Origin: JACCTU01 sp963848525
GTDB lineage: Bacteria; Actinomycetota; Thermoleophilia; Gaiellales; Gaiellaceae
Reading direction: 5' to 3'
DNA length: 64,000 bases
Assembly (NCBI GenBank): GCA_963848525.1
Contig: CAWKDZ010000002.1
Coordinates: 1 to 64,000, forward strand
Shown: one piece after another, positions 34,661 to 43,112 of the stretch
Numbering within the stretch: the first letter of the stretch is position 1
Layout of the letters: each line of letters opens with the position of its first letter
Translations under genes and position numbers: made by a program
The notes under the pieces: model-generated
What the model saw: only the letters and a program-made list of their open reading frames with translations
Database searches by the model: none
What the model was told of the DNA's origin: nothing

Positions 34661-34723
34661 AACGTAGTCGCGAACTGGTATCCCGTACAGTCCAGTTCGA
34701 TGTCAAGAACTCGGACCAGTTCG
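34661..34723. promoter_or_regulatory. Divergent promoters with CCAGTTCG half-sites (MocR operator candidate)
   Basis: Minus-strand -10 TACGTT (complement of 34661-34666) serves the reductase. Plus-strand -10 TACAGT (34686-34691) lies 8 nt before the MocR ATG at 34700. CGAACTGG (34671-34678) and its inverted copy CCAGTTCG (34692-34699) flank the plus -10 element, and a further CCAGTTCG follows at 34716-34723. Three 8-bp half-sites around two start points suggest autoregulation and control of the reductase. Confidence 0.6.
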
Positions 34724-36089
34724 CTGGACCTCGTGCTCGACCTCGACGGACCGGGCCCGCTCACGGCTCGACTCGAGCGCGCGCTTCGCGACGCCGTCCA
34801 CGACGGGCGGCTCCGGCCCGGGACGACGCTGCCGTCCTCCCGGGCGTTCGCCCGCGAGCTCGGTGTCTCGCGCGGTGTGGTCGGTACTGCCTACACGCAG
34901 CTCGGCGCCGAGGGCTACCTGCTCGTGCGGCAGGGCGCGGCCGTGCGGGTCGCAGGCGTCGACCGCCCGCCGCGTGCGCCTGCGGAGCCGGCAGCGGACC
35001 GCGCGCCCCGCTACAACCTCCGCCCCGATCTCGCCGACTACGCGTCGTTTCCCCGCCGCGAGTGGCTCGCCTCGCTGCGCTCGGCGCTGCGCGACGCGCC
35101 CGACGAGGCGCTCGGCTACGGCGACGCGCGCGGCGCCGCCGAGCTCCGCTCGACGCTGGCGGGCTACCTCGGCCGGACGCGCGGCGTCGTCGCGTCGCCG
35201 GCGCGCATGTTCGTCACCGTCGGGTTCGCGCACGCGCTCGCCGGCAGTCTGCCGCGTGCTCCGCGCAGCCGGTGCGCGCCGGATCGCGGTCGAGGACCCG
35301 GGCCACCTCTCGGTCCGCCGGATCGTCGCCGCGGCCGGCCTGGAGCTCGTGCCGGTCGGGGTCGACGCGGGCGGCCTGCGCGTCGACGAGCTCGTCGGCG
35401 CCGACCCGGACGCGGTGCTGGCCACGCCGGCGCATCAGTTCCCGACGACGGCCGTGCTAGCGCGCGAACGACGCGCCGCGCTGCTCGACTGGGCGGAGGC
35501 GAGGCGGGCGGTCGTGCTCGAGGACGATGTCGACGCCGAGTTTCGCTACGACCGTCCGCCGGTCGGCGCGCTCCAGGGCCTGGCGCCCGAGCGCGTCGTC
35601 TACCTCGGCTCGACCTCGCGCACGCTCGCGCCGGCGCTCCGCCTCGGCTGGGCGGTCGTGCCCTCGTGGCTGGCGGAGGGTCTGAGCGTGGACGTGCGCG
35701 GGACGATCATCGCGCCCCCGTCGCTCGACCAGCTCGCGCTCGCCGACTTCGTCGCGCGGGGCGAGCTCGATCGCCACGTCCGCCGCATGCGGCTTCGTTA
35801 CCGGCGACGTCGCGACGTGCTCGTCGCCGCCCTCGAGCGCCACCTGCCCGAGCTCGGCGTCGAGGGCGTTCCCGCGGGGCTCCACGTGGTCGCGTCGCTG
35901 CCGGACGGCTGGACGGAGCCGCGCGCGCTCGCCGCGGCCCGCGCGCGCGGTCTCGCGCTCAGCGGCCTGAACGAGCACCGGATCCGACGGCGCGGGCGCG
36001 GCGCGCTGCTGCTCGGGTTCGCGCGCTCGTCGGAGCCGACGCTCAGGGCCGGCGTGCGCGAGCTGGCTAGCGTCTTCGCAGGACGTTGA
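34700..36089 (+). CDS. MocR-type regulator: GntR winged helix fused to a class I aminotransferase domain, one +1 frame break
   Basis: About 462 residues when the frame steps forward one base at about 35252. Residues 10-85 are a GntR helix-turn-helix (LRPGTTLPSSRAFARELGVS, TAYTQLGAEGYLLVRQG). The rest is a fold-type I aminotransferase: ALGYGDARGAAELRSTLAGYL, IAVEDPGHLSVRRIV, VVLEDDVDAEFRYD and YLGSTSRTLAPALRLGW. The segment that usually carries the PLP lysine reads STSRTLAPA with Arg where Lys is expected in S-x-S-K, so PLP attachment needs checking. Known MocR proteins sense PLP or amino compounds. It is convergent with the methyltransferase by 23 bp. Confidence 0.8.
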
Positions 36090-36633
36090 CGTCGCCCTCG
36101 CGGCCGATCCGCCAGCGTTCTTCGGCGAGCTCGAAGAAGCGGGCGGCCGGCGGGCGTCCGGGCTCGCCGAGCAGGACCTCGCCGGTCAGCCGCGGCAGCA
36201 GGTCGAGCAGCGCGTCGACGTTCCGCGGCTCGTAGAGGACGTCTGCGCAGAGCACCAGATCGAAAGGCGCGCGCGTGAGCAGCTGCTCGGGATGCGACCA
36301 GTCGACGGGCAAGGTCGCGACCGCGACGCCGTTCAGCTCGGCGTTCCGGCGCGTGACCTCGAGCGCCTCCGGCGCCCAGTCCGTCGCGAGCACCTCGGCG
36401 CCGCCGCGCGCGGCGGCGACGCTCGGGACACCGAGGCCGCAGCCGAGCTCGAGCACGCGCGCGCCGCGCAGGTCGCGCTCGGCGACGGCGGCGGCCAGCG
36501 CGACGCCGCTCGGCCAGAGCTCGGCCCAGTACGGCATGAACTCGTCCTCCTCGAAGCGCGCCTCGTCGATCAGCGCGTCGGCATTTCGCACCTTCAGGAT
36601 CCGCAGGCGCAGCGGGCCCGCGCTGACCGGCAC
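36067..36633 (-). CDS. Class I SAM-dependent methyltransferase (METTL21/ETFBKMT-like)
   Basis: A 188-residue Rossmann-like methyltransferase. The SAM-binding motif I is VLELGCGLGVPSVAAARGG, and the acidic loop follows in VLATDWAPEALEVTRRN. The preamble EFMPYWAELWPSGVALA is typical of the family-16 (lysine methyltransferase-like) group. The C-terminal motif is FDLVLCADVLYEPRNVDALL. GTG 36633 is the best start; upstream codons overlap yqgE by out-of-frame sequence. It lies 17 bp after yqgE and may be part of the trp transcript. The substrate protein is unknown. Confidence 0.72.
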   Translation of the reverse strand: MPVSAGPLRLRILKVRNADALIDEARFEEDEFMPYWAELWPSGVALAAAVAERDLRGARVLELGCGLGVPSVAAARGGAEVLATDWAPEALEVTRRNAELNGVAVATLPVDWSHPEQLLTRAPFDLVLCADVLYEPRNVDALLDLLPRLTGEVLLGEPGRPPAARFFELAEERWRIGREGDVNVLRRR

Positions 36634-36650
36634 TTCGACGAGGTCGAGGC

Positions 36651-37184
36651 TCAGTTCTGCGACGGGTCCAACGGCATCGTCGACAGCAGCGTGAAGTACC
36701 GCCCGCCCTGGCGGCGTACGACGTCCGTCCAGAGCTCGCCGTCGCCGAAGACGTCCTCGCGGCGCGGGGTGGCGACGATCCAACCCTTCGCGTCCAGCTC
36801 TGCGTCGAGCTGACCCGCGCCCCAGCCCGCGTAGCCCGCGTAGACGCGCGCGCGCCGGGTCGCCGCGGCGGCGAGCGTGATGTCCGCGTCGCCGCGGACG
36901 AAGCCGATGTCGTCGAAGACGGTCGCCGCGGAGTCGTCAGGGTCGTCGAACTCGGCGAGGACGAGCAACGACTGCTGGTCGACCGGCCCGCCGACGAAGA
37001 CGGGCTCGTCGTCGTCGACGAGCGGCGCGAGCCCGGGCACGGCCTCGGCGACCGTCGCCTCCGCGGGCCGGTTGAGCACGAGCCCGAGCGCGCCCTCCTC
37101 GCCGTGCTCCGTCACGAGCACGACCGTCCGTCGGAAGTTGGGGTCGAACAGCTCGGCCCCCGCGATCAGCAGCTGACCCTTCAT
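36651..37184 (-). CDS. yqgE: YqgE/AlgH family (UPF0301) protein
   Basis: A 177-residue protein. It shows MKGQLLIAGAELFDPNFRRT, VVLVTEHGEEGALGLVLNRP, VFVGGPVDQQSLLVL and YAGYAGWGAGQLDAEL, all family landmarks. The fold is known but no reaction is established. ATG 37184 is chosen; a GTG three codons earlier is possible. It follows trpA by 35 bp on the same strand and could be co-transcribed. Confidence 0.92.
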   Translation of the reverse strand: MKGQLLIAGAELFDPNFRRTVVLVTEHGEEGALGLVLNRPAEATVAEAVPGLAPLVDDDEPVFVGGPVDQQSLLVLAEFDDPDDSAATVFDDIGFVRGDADITLAAAATRRARVYAGYAGWGAGQLDAELDAKGWIVATPRREDVFGDGELWTDVVRRQGGRYFTLLSTMPLDPSQN

Positions 37185-37219
37185 CGAGTCCACTTCTCGG
37201 CTGAAGCTTGCCAGCCCTC

Positions 37220-37927
37220 CTAGACCGCCGTTGCCGCTCCCAGTGCCGACCGGAGTGACGCGACGTACGCCTCGAGCGCGGCCGGGCCTCCGGCGGCGGC
37301 CAGGAGGGCGGCCGAGCCGACGACCACTCCGTCGGCGAGCTCGGCCGCGGCCCGGGCGTGCTCGGGGGTCGAGATGCCGAAGCCCGCGTAGAGCGGCACG
37401 TCGGTCAGCGCGCGCGCACGGGCGACGAGCTCGGCGAGCTCGGGCGAGAGCTCGTCGCGGGCGCCGGTCGTGCCCGTGAGCGTGACGAGGTAGAGCCACC
37501 CGTCCGTGCGCTCGGCCGCGAGCCGGATCCGCTCGTCGGTCGAGGTCGGGGCGACGAGCTGCACGCGCCGAAGCTCCGGGTGCTCGTCGGCGGGCAGGTC
37601 GGCGACGATCAGCGAGTCGGCGCCGGCCTCGCGCGCGTCCGCGGCGAAGCGCTCCCAGCCGTACGCCTCGAGCAGCGACGAGTAGGTCATCGGCACGAGC
37701 GGGACGTCGACGCGCTCGCGCGTCTTCGCGAGGCACTCGAGGCACGCACCCGTTCGCATCCCCTGCGCGAGCGCCTGCTCGGCCGCGCGGCGGACCACCG
37801 GCCCGTCGGCGAGCGGATCGGAGAAAGGGAAGCCGAGTTCGACCAGGTCGGCGCCGCCGGCAACCGCGGCCTCCGCGAGCACGGGCGTGTCAGGCCCGCA
37901 CATCAGGTAGATCGCGAGCCGCTTCAC
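37220..37927 (-). CDS. trpA: Tryptophan synthase alpha subunit
   Basis: A 235-residue TIM barrel that cleaves indole-3-glycerol phosphate to indole and glyceraldehyde-3-phosphate. The catalytic Glu is in LVELGFPFSDPLADGPVV, which also carries the catalytic Asp. PLYAGFGIST and VVVGSAALLA form the phosphate site. It is shorter than the usual 260-270 residues because the N-terminal helix is missing (MKRLAIYLMCGPD). GTG 37927 overlaps the trpB stop (GTGA). It acts in a complex with TrpB at the end of the tryptophan pathway. Confidence 0.94.
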   Translation of the reverse strand: MKRLAIYLMCGPDTPVLAEAAVAGGADLVELGFPFSDPLADGPVVRRAAEQALAQGMRTGACLECLAKTRERVDVPLVPMTYSSLLEAYGWERFAADAREAGADSLIVADLPADEHPELRRVQLVAPTSTDERIRLAAERTDGWLYLVTLTGTTGARDELSPELAELVARARALTDVPLYAGFGISTPEHARAAAELADGVVVGSAALLAAAGGPAALEAYVASLRSALGAATAV

Positions 37928-39024
37928 GTCACCTGCGCGAGATCCTTGTCCCCGCGCCCCGAGAGGCAGACGAGCACGAGCTCGCCGTCGAGGTCGAGCG
38001 CGCGGGCGAGCGCGTGCGCGGGCTCGAGCGCGGGCAGGATCCCTTCGGTGCGGGCCAGCCGGCGGAACGCGGCGAGCGCTTCGTCGTCGGTCGCGGCCAC
38101 GTACTCGGCGCGCCCGCTGTCGCGCAGGTGCGCGTGCTCCGGGCCGACGCCGGGGTAGTCGAGCCCGGCCGAGATCGAGTGCGCGTCGAGCACCTGCCCG
38201 TCGCCGTCCGCGAGCACCGACGAGCGAGACCCGTGCAGGACGGCGGCCCGCCCCGTCCCGAGCGACGCCGCACCTGCCGCCTCGACGCCGACCAGGCGCA
38301 CGTCGTCGTCGAGGAACCCCGCGAAGATCCCGATCGCGTTCGAGCCGCCCCCGACGCAGGCGAGGACGGCCTCGGGGAGCCGGTCCTCGGCGGCGAGGAA
38401 CTGCTCGCGCGCCTCGCGCCCGATCACGGCCTGGAGCTCCCGCACGAGCTCCGGGTACGGGTGCGGGCCTACGCAGGAGCCGATCAGGTAGTGCGTCGTC
38501 TCCACGTTCGTGATCCAGTCGCGGATCGCCTCGCTCGTCGCCTCCTTGAGCGTGCGCGTCCCGAACTCGACCGGCCTCACCTCGGCGCCGAGCAGGTACA
38601 TCCGCTCGACGTTCGGGCGCTGCCGCTCCATGTCCTCGGCGCCCATGTAGACGACACATTCGAAGCCGAAGCGCGCGCAGACGGTCGCGGTCGCGACCCC
38701 GTGCTGGCCCGCGCCCGTCTCGGCGACGATTCGGCGCTTGCCGAGCCGTCGCGCGAGCACGGCCTGCCCGAGCGCGTTGTTGAGCTTGTGCGCGCCCGTG
38801 TGCAGGAGGTCCTCGCGCTTGAGGTAGACCCGTTTGCCGGGAGCGAAGCGCTCCGCGAGCGTGAGCGGCGTCGGCCTGCCGCCGTAGCGGGTGAGCAGGT
38901 CGTGCAGCTCTGCGTGGAACGCGGCGTCAGCGTTGGCCTCGCGCCAGCCGGCCTCGAGCTCGTCGAGCGCCGGGATCAGCGTCTCGGGGACGAAGCGGCC
39001 GCCGTACTCGCCGTAGGTCAGCAC
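37924..39024 (-). CDS. trpB: Tryptophan synthase beta subunit
   Basis: A 366-residue PLP enzyme that condenses indole with serine. The start MLTYGEYGGRFVPETLIPAL is family-typical. The PLP lysine is in HTGAHKLNNALGQA, the phosphate-binding loop is CVGGGSNAIG, and the catalytic Glu is in the AETGAGQHGVA segment. SAGLDYPGVGPEHAHL is the usual beta-2 signature. GTG 39024 overlaps the trpF end by 7 bp. It is translationally coupled on both sides. Confidence 0.95.
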   Translation of the reverse strand: MLTYGEYGGRFVPETLIPALDELEAGWREANADAAFHAELHDLLTRYGGRPTPLTLAERFAPGKRVYLKREDLLHTGAHKLNNALGQAVLARRLGKRRIVAETGAGQHGVATATVCARFGFECVVYMGAEDMERQRPNVERMYLLGAEVRPVEFGTRTLKEATSEAIRDWITNVETTHYLIGSCVGPHPYPELVRELQAVIGREAREQFLAAEDRLPEAVLACVGGGSNAIGIFAGFLDDDVRLVGVEAAGAASLGTGRAAVLHGSRSSVLADGDGQVLDAHSISAGLDYPGVGPEHAHLRDSGRAEYVAATDDEALAAFRRLARTEGILPALEPAHALARALDLDGELVLVCLSGRGDKDLAQVT

Positions 39025-40173
39025 CGCGCCGCCTCGACGAACGCGCGCACGCGGTCGTGGTCCTTCACGCCCGGCGCGCTCTCGAGCGACGAGCTGGCGT
39101 CGACGGCCCAGGGGCGGACGGTCGCGATCGCGTCGCCGACGTTCTCGGGGGAGAGGCCGCCCGCGAGCATGACTCGGGCCTCGAGGGCCGCGGCGCGCTC
39201 CAGGTGCTGCGGGTCGCGCTCCTCCCACGGCAGGTCGACGACCTTCGCGACTTCACGGCCCTCGCGCAGGAGCACGCCGTCGCGCGAACGGTGGCCGTTC
39301 TCGCGCGCGTAGAGCTGCACGAGGTCGGCCTGCGTCTCCTCGACGTCCTGCACGAAGACGGCAACCGAGAGCGTCGTCTCCGGGACGTCGAGCACTCGCG
39401 GCGCGCGGCGCGGTGTCTCGCGCGCGAGGATGAACCCGACGAGGTCGGCGCCCGCCTCGACGGCGGCGTCGACGTCCTCCTGGCGGGTCAGGCCGCAGAC
39501 CTTCACGAGTGGTCGGGCGAGCAGCTCGGTCAGCTTTCCGGCCGGGTCGGGCGCCCGCATCAGCGCGGTCCCGACGAGGATCGCGTCCGCTCCGGCGAGC
39601 TCGGCGGCGGCCGCCTGCGCGCGCGTGTGCACGCCGCTCTCGGCGACGACCACGCGGTCCCGCGGTGCGCTGCGCGACGAGCTCGAGCTGACGCGTGCGG
39701 TCGACCTCGAACGTCTCCAGGTCGCGCGCGTTGACGCCGATCGGATCGGCGCGGAGCGCGATCGCGCGGTCGAGCTCGGCGCCGTCGTGCGCCTCCACGA
39801 GCGCATCCAGGCCGAGGTCGCGCGCGCACGCCAGGAGGGAGCGTGCGCGCCCGTCGTCGACCTCGCGAAGCAGGATCAAGACCGCGTCCGCGCCGGCGTC
39901 CCGCAGCGCGCGCAGCTCGCGCTCCTCGGTGAAGAACCCCTTGCCGAGCAGCGGCAGCGTCGTCGCTGCACGCGCGGCGCGCAGGTCGTCGATGCTGCCG
40001 CCGAAGCGTTCGTCGACGAGCACGGAGAGCGCAGCGGCGCCGGCTCGCTCGAACCCCGTCGCGAGCTCAGCGGGATCGGCGTCGGCGCGCAGGTCGCCGG
40101 CCGAAGGGGAGCGCCGCTTGATCTCGGCGATCGCCGTGAGCCCCGTGGAGGCGAGCGCGTCGCGGAACCTCAC
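39018..40173 (-). CDS. trpC/trpF: Fused indole-3-glycerol phosphate synthase / phosphoribosylanthranilate isomerase, one +1 frame break
   Basis: About 384 residues. The TrpC part (1-235) has AIAEIKRRSPSAGDLRADAD, LSVLVDERFGG, LLGKGFFTEE and INA-equivalent GVNARDLETFEVD. The frame then advances one base at about 39669 into RDRVVVAESGVHTRAQ and GADAILVGTALM. With no stop, LTELLARPLVKVCGLTRQED runs directly into TrpF, with its Cys in KVCGLTRQEDV and Asp in the C-terminal WAVDASSSLE. The two domains catalyse consecutive steps. GTG 40173 overlaps the trpD stop. The fusion lies downstream of the shift and within one frame, so it is not created by it. Confidence 0.86.
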
Positions 40174-41196
40174 GCCGCCACCGCCTCCCGCGAGAACGCG
40201 ACGAGCTGCTCGAGCCGCTCGGCGGCCGCCCCGGACTCGAGCGCCTCCCGCGCGTACCCCAGCCCCTCGCGCAGGTCGGCCGCGTGGCCGCCGGCGGCGA
40301 TCGCGCCGGCCGCGTTCAGCAGGATCGCGTCCTTCGCGCCCCCGTCCTCCTGGCCGGCGAGGATCGCGCGGATCCGCGCGGCGTTGTCGGCGGGCGAGCC
40401 GCCGACGAGCTCGAGCGGCTCGCAGCGCGGCACGCCGAGCTCCACGCGGGTCGATCGTCCGCTCGCGCACGTCGCCGTCGACGACCTCGCCGACGAGGTT
40501 CGGGCCCGCCGGCGACAGCTCGTCGATCCCCGCCGCGCCGTGGACGACGAACGCGCGCCTCGCGCCGAGCCGGGCGAGCACCTCCGCCAACGTGCGCACG
40601 AGCTCCGGCGCGTACACGCCGACCACCTGCGCGCGGGCGCCGGCCGGGTTGGTCAGCGGTCCGAGCACGTTGAAGACGGTGCGCGTGCCGAGCTCGCGGC
40701 GGACGGGCGCAGCGTGCCGCATCGCCGGGTGATGCGTGGGCGCGAACATGAAGCCGAAGCCGAGCTCGTCGATCGACTGCGCGATCCGCTCCGGCTCGAG
40801 CTCGAGCGAGAACCCGAGCGCCTCGAGCACGTCGGCCGACCCCGACGCCGACGAGACGGCGCGGTTGCCGTGCTTCGCGACGGCGGCACCCGCGGCGGCG
40901 GCGACCAGCGCGGCCGCGGTCGAGATGTTGAGCGTGTGCGCGCCGTCGCCGCCTGTGCCGGCGGTGTCGACGAGGTCGGTGCGCGCGGGCCGCACCGGCA
41001 CGACGTGCGCGCGCATCGCCTCGGCGAAGCCCGCGAGCTCGTCCGCCGTCTCCCCCTTGAGCCGGAGGGCGACGAGGAAGCCGCCGATCTGCGCCGGCGT
41101 CGCCTCGCCGCGCATGACCCCGTCCATCACCTCGCGCGCATCGGCGCGCGTCAGGTCGCGGTGGTCGAGCAGCTGCGTGAGCGCGCGCTGGATCAC
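40170..41196 (-). CDS. trpD: Anthranilate phosphoribosyltransferase, one +1 frame break
   Basis: About 341 residues. VDTAGTGGDGAHTLNISTAA is the PRPP-binding GTGGD motif, followed by VAKHGNRAVSSASGSADVLE and FMFAPTHHPAMRH. At about 40446 the frame must step one base to pass from RTIDP into VELGVPRCEPLELVGGSPAD and reach the stop. The enzyme joins anthranilate to phosphoribosyl pyrophosphate. Start GTG 41196 overlaps the trpG stop (GTGA). Confidence 0.88.
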
Positions 41197-41747
41197 CGGA
41201 GGAAGTTCCTCCCGAGCTCGCGCCCGAGCGGCGTGAGCACCGACTCTGGATGGAACTGCACGCCGTCGACCGGCAGCTCGCGGTGCCGCACCGCCATCAC
41301 CTCGCCGTCCTCGGTGATCGCGGAGACCTCGAGCGCGTCCGGCACGGTCGTCGCGGCGAGCGAGTGGTACCGGCCCGCCTCGAAGCTCTCGGGCAGGCCG
41401 GCGAAGAGCCCGCGCCCGTCGTGGACGACGCAGGCCGACTTGCCGTGCACGAGCTCGCGCGCGAACCCGACCTTGCCGCCGAACGCCTCGACGATCGCCT
41501 GGTGGCCGAGGCAGACGCCGAGCGTCGGCGTCGTCGGCGCGAGCCTGCGCAGGATCTCGATCGTCGCGCCGGCGTCGGCAGGGCGGCCGGGACCGGGGGA
41601 GACGACGAGGTGCGACGGCGCAAGCCGCTCCGCCTCGTCCGCGTCGAGCTCGTCGTTGCGGCGCACGACGACGTCGCAGCCGAGCTCGCCGAAGAGGTGG
41701 GCGAGGTTGTACGTGAACGAGTCGTAGTTGTCGACGAGCAGCATCAT
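41193..41747 (-). CDS. trpG: Anthranilate synthase glutamine amidotransferase subunit
   Basis: A 184-residue class I glutamine amidotransferase. It has LLVDNYDSFTYNLAHLF at the N-terminus, the oxyanion loop VVSPGPGRP, the nucleophile Cys in LGVCLGHQAI, and the His-Glu pair in VQFHPES. It supplies ammonia to TrpE. The ATG-ATG start overlaps the trpE stop (ATGA), so stoichiometric translation is expected. A p-aminobenzoate role (PabA) is also possible for such proteins, but the operon favours tryptophan. Confidence 0.93.
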   Translation of the reverse strand: MMLLVDNYDSFTYNLAHLFGELGCDVVVRRNDELDADEAERLAPSHLVVSPGPGRPADAGATIEILRRLAPTTPTLGVCLGHQAIVEAFGGKVGFARELVHGKSACVVHDGRGLFAGLPESFEAGRYHSLAATTVPDALEVSAITEDGEVMAVRHRELPVDGVQFHPESVLTPLGRELGRNFLR

Positions 41748-42979
41748 CCGCGGGCCTCCGCGAGCCGGATCGCCGTCTCGAGCGCGGCGAGCTTGTTCAG
41801 GCACTCGTTCTGCTCGGCCTGCGGCTCGGAGTCCGCGACGATCCCCGCGCCGGCCTGGAGATAGGCGACGCCCCTGTTCAGCACGATCGTCCGGATCGCG
41901 ATGCAGGTGTCGAACGCCTCGCCCGGGAGTGCGTAGCCGACCGCGCCGGCGTACGGGCCGCGCCGGTACCCCTCGAGCTCCGAGATGATCTGCATCGCGC
42001 GCACCTTGGGCGCCCCGCTCACGGTTCCCGCCGGGAAGCAGGCGCGGAGGAGGTCGAAGTGGGAGACGTCGCCGCGCAGCTCACCGGCAACCTCCGAGAC
42101 GAGGTGCGTGACGTGCGAGAAGCGCTCGGCCTCCATGAAGCGCACGACCTGGACCGACCCCGGCACGGAGACCCGCGAGAGGTCGTTGCGGCCGAGGTCG
42201 ACGAGCATCACGTGCTCGGCCTTCTCCTTCTCGGAGCCGAGCAGGCGCTCGGCGTCGCCTTCACCGCGCGTCGTCGTGCCCGCGATCGGGTTCAAGCTCG
42301 CCCGCCGGCCCTCCGCCTTGACGAGCGTCTCGGGCGAAGAGCCGACGAGCGCGAGGCCGTCGTCGAGCTCCAGGAGGAAGAGGTACGGCGACGGGTTGAC
42401 GCGCCGGAGCGAGCGGTAGAGCTGGATCGCGCCGGCGGAGGTCGGGCGCTCGGCGCGCTGCGAGAGCACGATCTGGAACGCGTCGCCGGCGCGGATGTGC
42501 TCCTTCGCGGCGCGCACCATGCGCTCGTACTCGTGGCGGGACGGGAGACGGCGGAGCGGTCCCGCAGCGGCGGGCGAGCCGTTCGGGATCTCGCCGAGCG
42601 GCGCCTCGAGGCGCGCCCCGACGTCGGCGGGGTCGCCGCAGAGCACCTCGGCGAGGCCCGACACGTGGTCGAAGCGCACGAGCACGTCGGCGACGACGAA
42701 GCGGCTCTCGGGGAGGTCGGGACCGCCGGCCGGGAGCGGGACGGTGGGCTCGAGCCGCGCGACGTGGTCGTACGAGACGTAGCCGACCACCGGCTCGCCC
42801 GAGGCCTCGGCCTCGTCGAGGTCGACGAGCCGCGAGCCTGCGCCGACGAGCGAGTAGCGACCGAGCCGACCGTGCTCCACCGACTCGAGCAGGAAGGACG
42901 CCCGTCCGGAGTCGCGCAGGCGGAGGTAGGCCCCGAGCGGGGTGAGGAGGTCGGTTGCGATCACGGTTTGAACGATCAT
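41744..42979 (-). CDS. trpE: Anthranilate synthase component I
   Basis: A 411-residue chorismate-binding enzyme. The N-terminal half has FLLESVEHGRLGRYSLVG (feedback-site LLES motif). The C-terminal catalytic half has AFQIVLSQRAERP, LVGSSPETLVK, NPIAGTTTRGEGDAE, EHVMLVDLGRNDLSRV, CFPAGTVSGAPKVRAMQII and YLQAGAGIVADSEPQAEQNE. The LLES element supports tryptophan feedback inhibition. ATG 42979 lies just after a terminator-like hairpin; the leader upstream encodes a Trp-rich peptide, so expression is controlled by attenuation. There is no ordinary Shine-Dalgarno directly before the start. Confidence 0.95.
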   Translation of the reverse strand: MIVQTVIATDLLTPLGAYLRLRDSGRASFLLESVEHGRLGRYSLVGAGSRLVDLDEAEASGEPVVGYVSYDHVARLEPTVPLPAGGPDLPESRFVVADVLVRFDHVSGLAEVLCGDPADVGARLEAPLGEIPNGSPAAAGPLRRLPSRHEYERMVRAAKEHIRAGDAFQIVLSQRAERPTSAGAIQLYRSLRRVNPSPYLFLLELDDGLALVGSSPETLVKAEGRRASLNPIAGTTTRGEGDAERLLGSEKEKAEHVMLVDLGRNDLSRVSVPGSVQVVRFMEAERFSHVTHLVSEVAGELRGDVSHFDLLRACFPAGTVSGAPKVRAMQIISELEGYRRGPYAGAVGYALPGEAFDTCIAIRTIVLNRGVAYLQAGAGIVADSEPQAEQNECLNKLAALETAIRLAEARG

Positions 42980-42986
42980 GGGAACG

Positions 42987-43006
42987 AAAAAAGCCCCTTC
43001 CGGGGC
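42987..43006 (-). terminator. trp attenuator hairpin
   Basis: Read on the minus strand, GCCCC-GGAA-GGGGC forms a 5-bp GC stem (42993-43006) with a GNRA-type loop. It is followed by six U residues (complement of 42987-42992), ending 7 bp before trpE. An upstream CGGGGC inside the leader-peptide codons can pair with the GCCCCG of the 5' arm, giving the competing antiterminator. Confidence 0.85.
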
Positions 43007-43041
43007 CGACGCGAGACGGGGATGTTCTGGCTAGCGCAGGT

Positions 43042-43104
43042 CTAGCGCAGGCTCCCGCCCCGCTCGGTGCGCCATGCCCACCAAATCTGCGGAGCAGGAG
43101 ACAT
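43042..43104 (-). CDS. trpL: trp operon leader peptide
   Basis: A 20-codon reading frame, ATG 43104 to TAG 43042, beginning MSPAPQIWWAWRTE. It has three Trp codons (UGG) in four positions (codons 8, 9 and 11). It lies between a promoter and the attenuator hairpin in front of trpE. The predicted transcription start is at or within two bases of the ATG, so the peptide is probably translated from a leaderless message. A ribosome stalled at codons 8-11 would leave codons 15-16 (CGGGGC) free to pair with the terminator arm and permit read-through. Too short for routine gene finders. Confidence 0.88.
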   Translation of the reverse strand: MSPAPQIWWAWRTERGGSLR

Positions 43105-43112
43105 CTCTTCGC

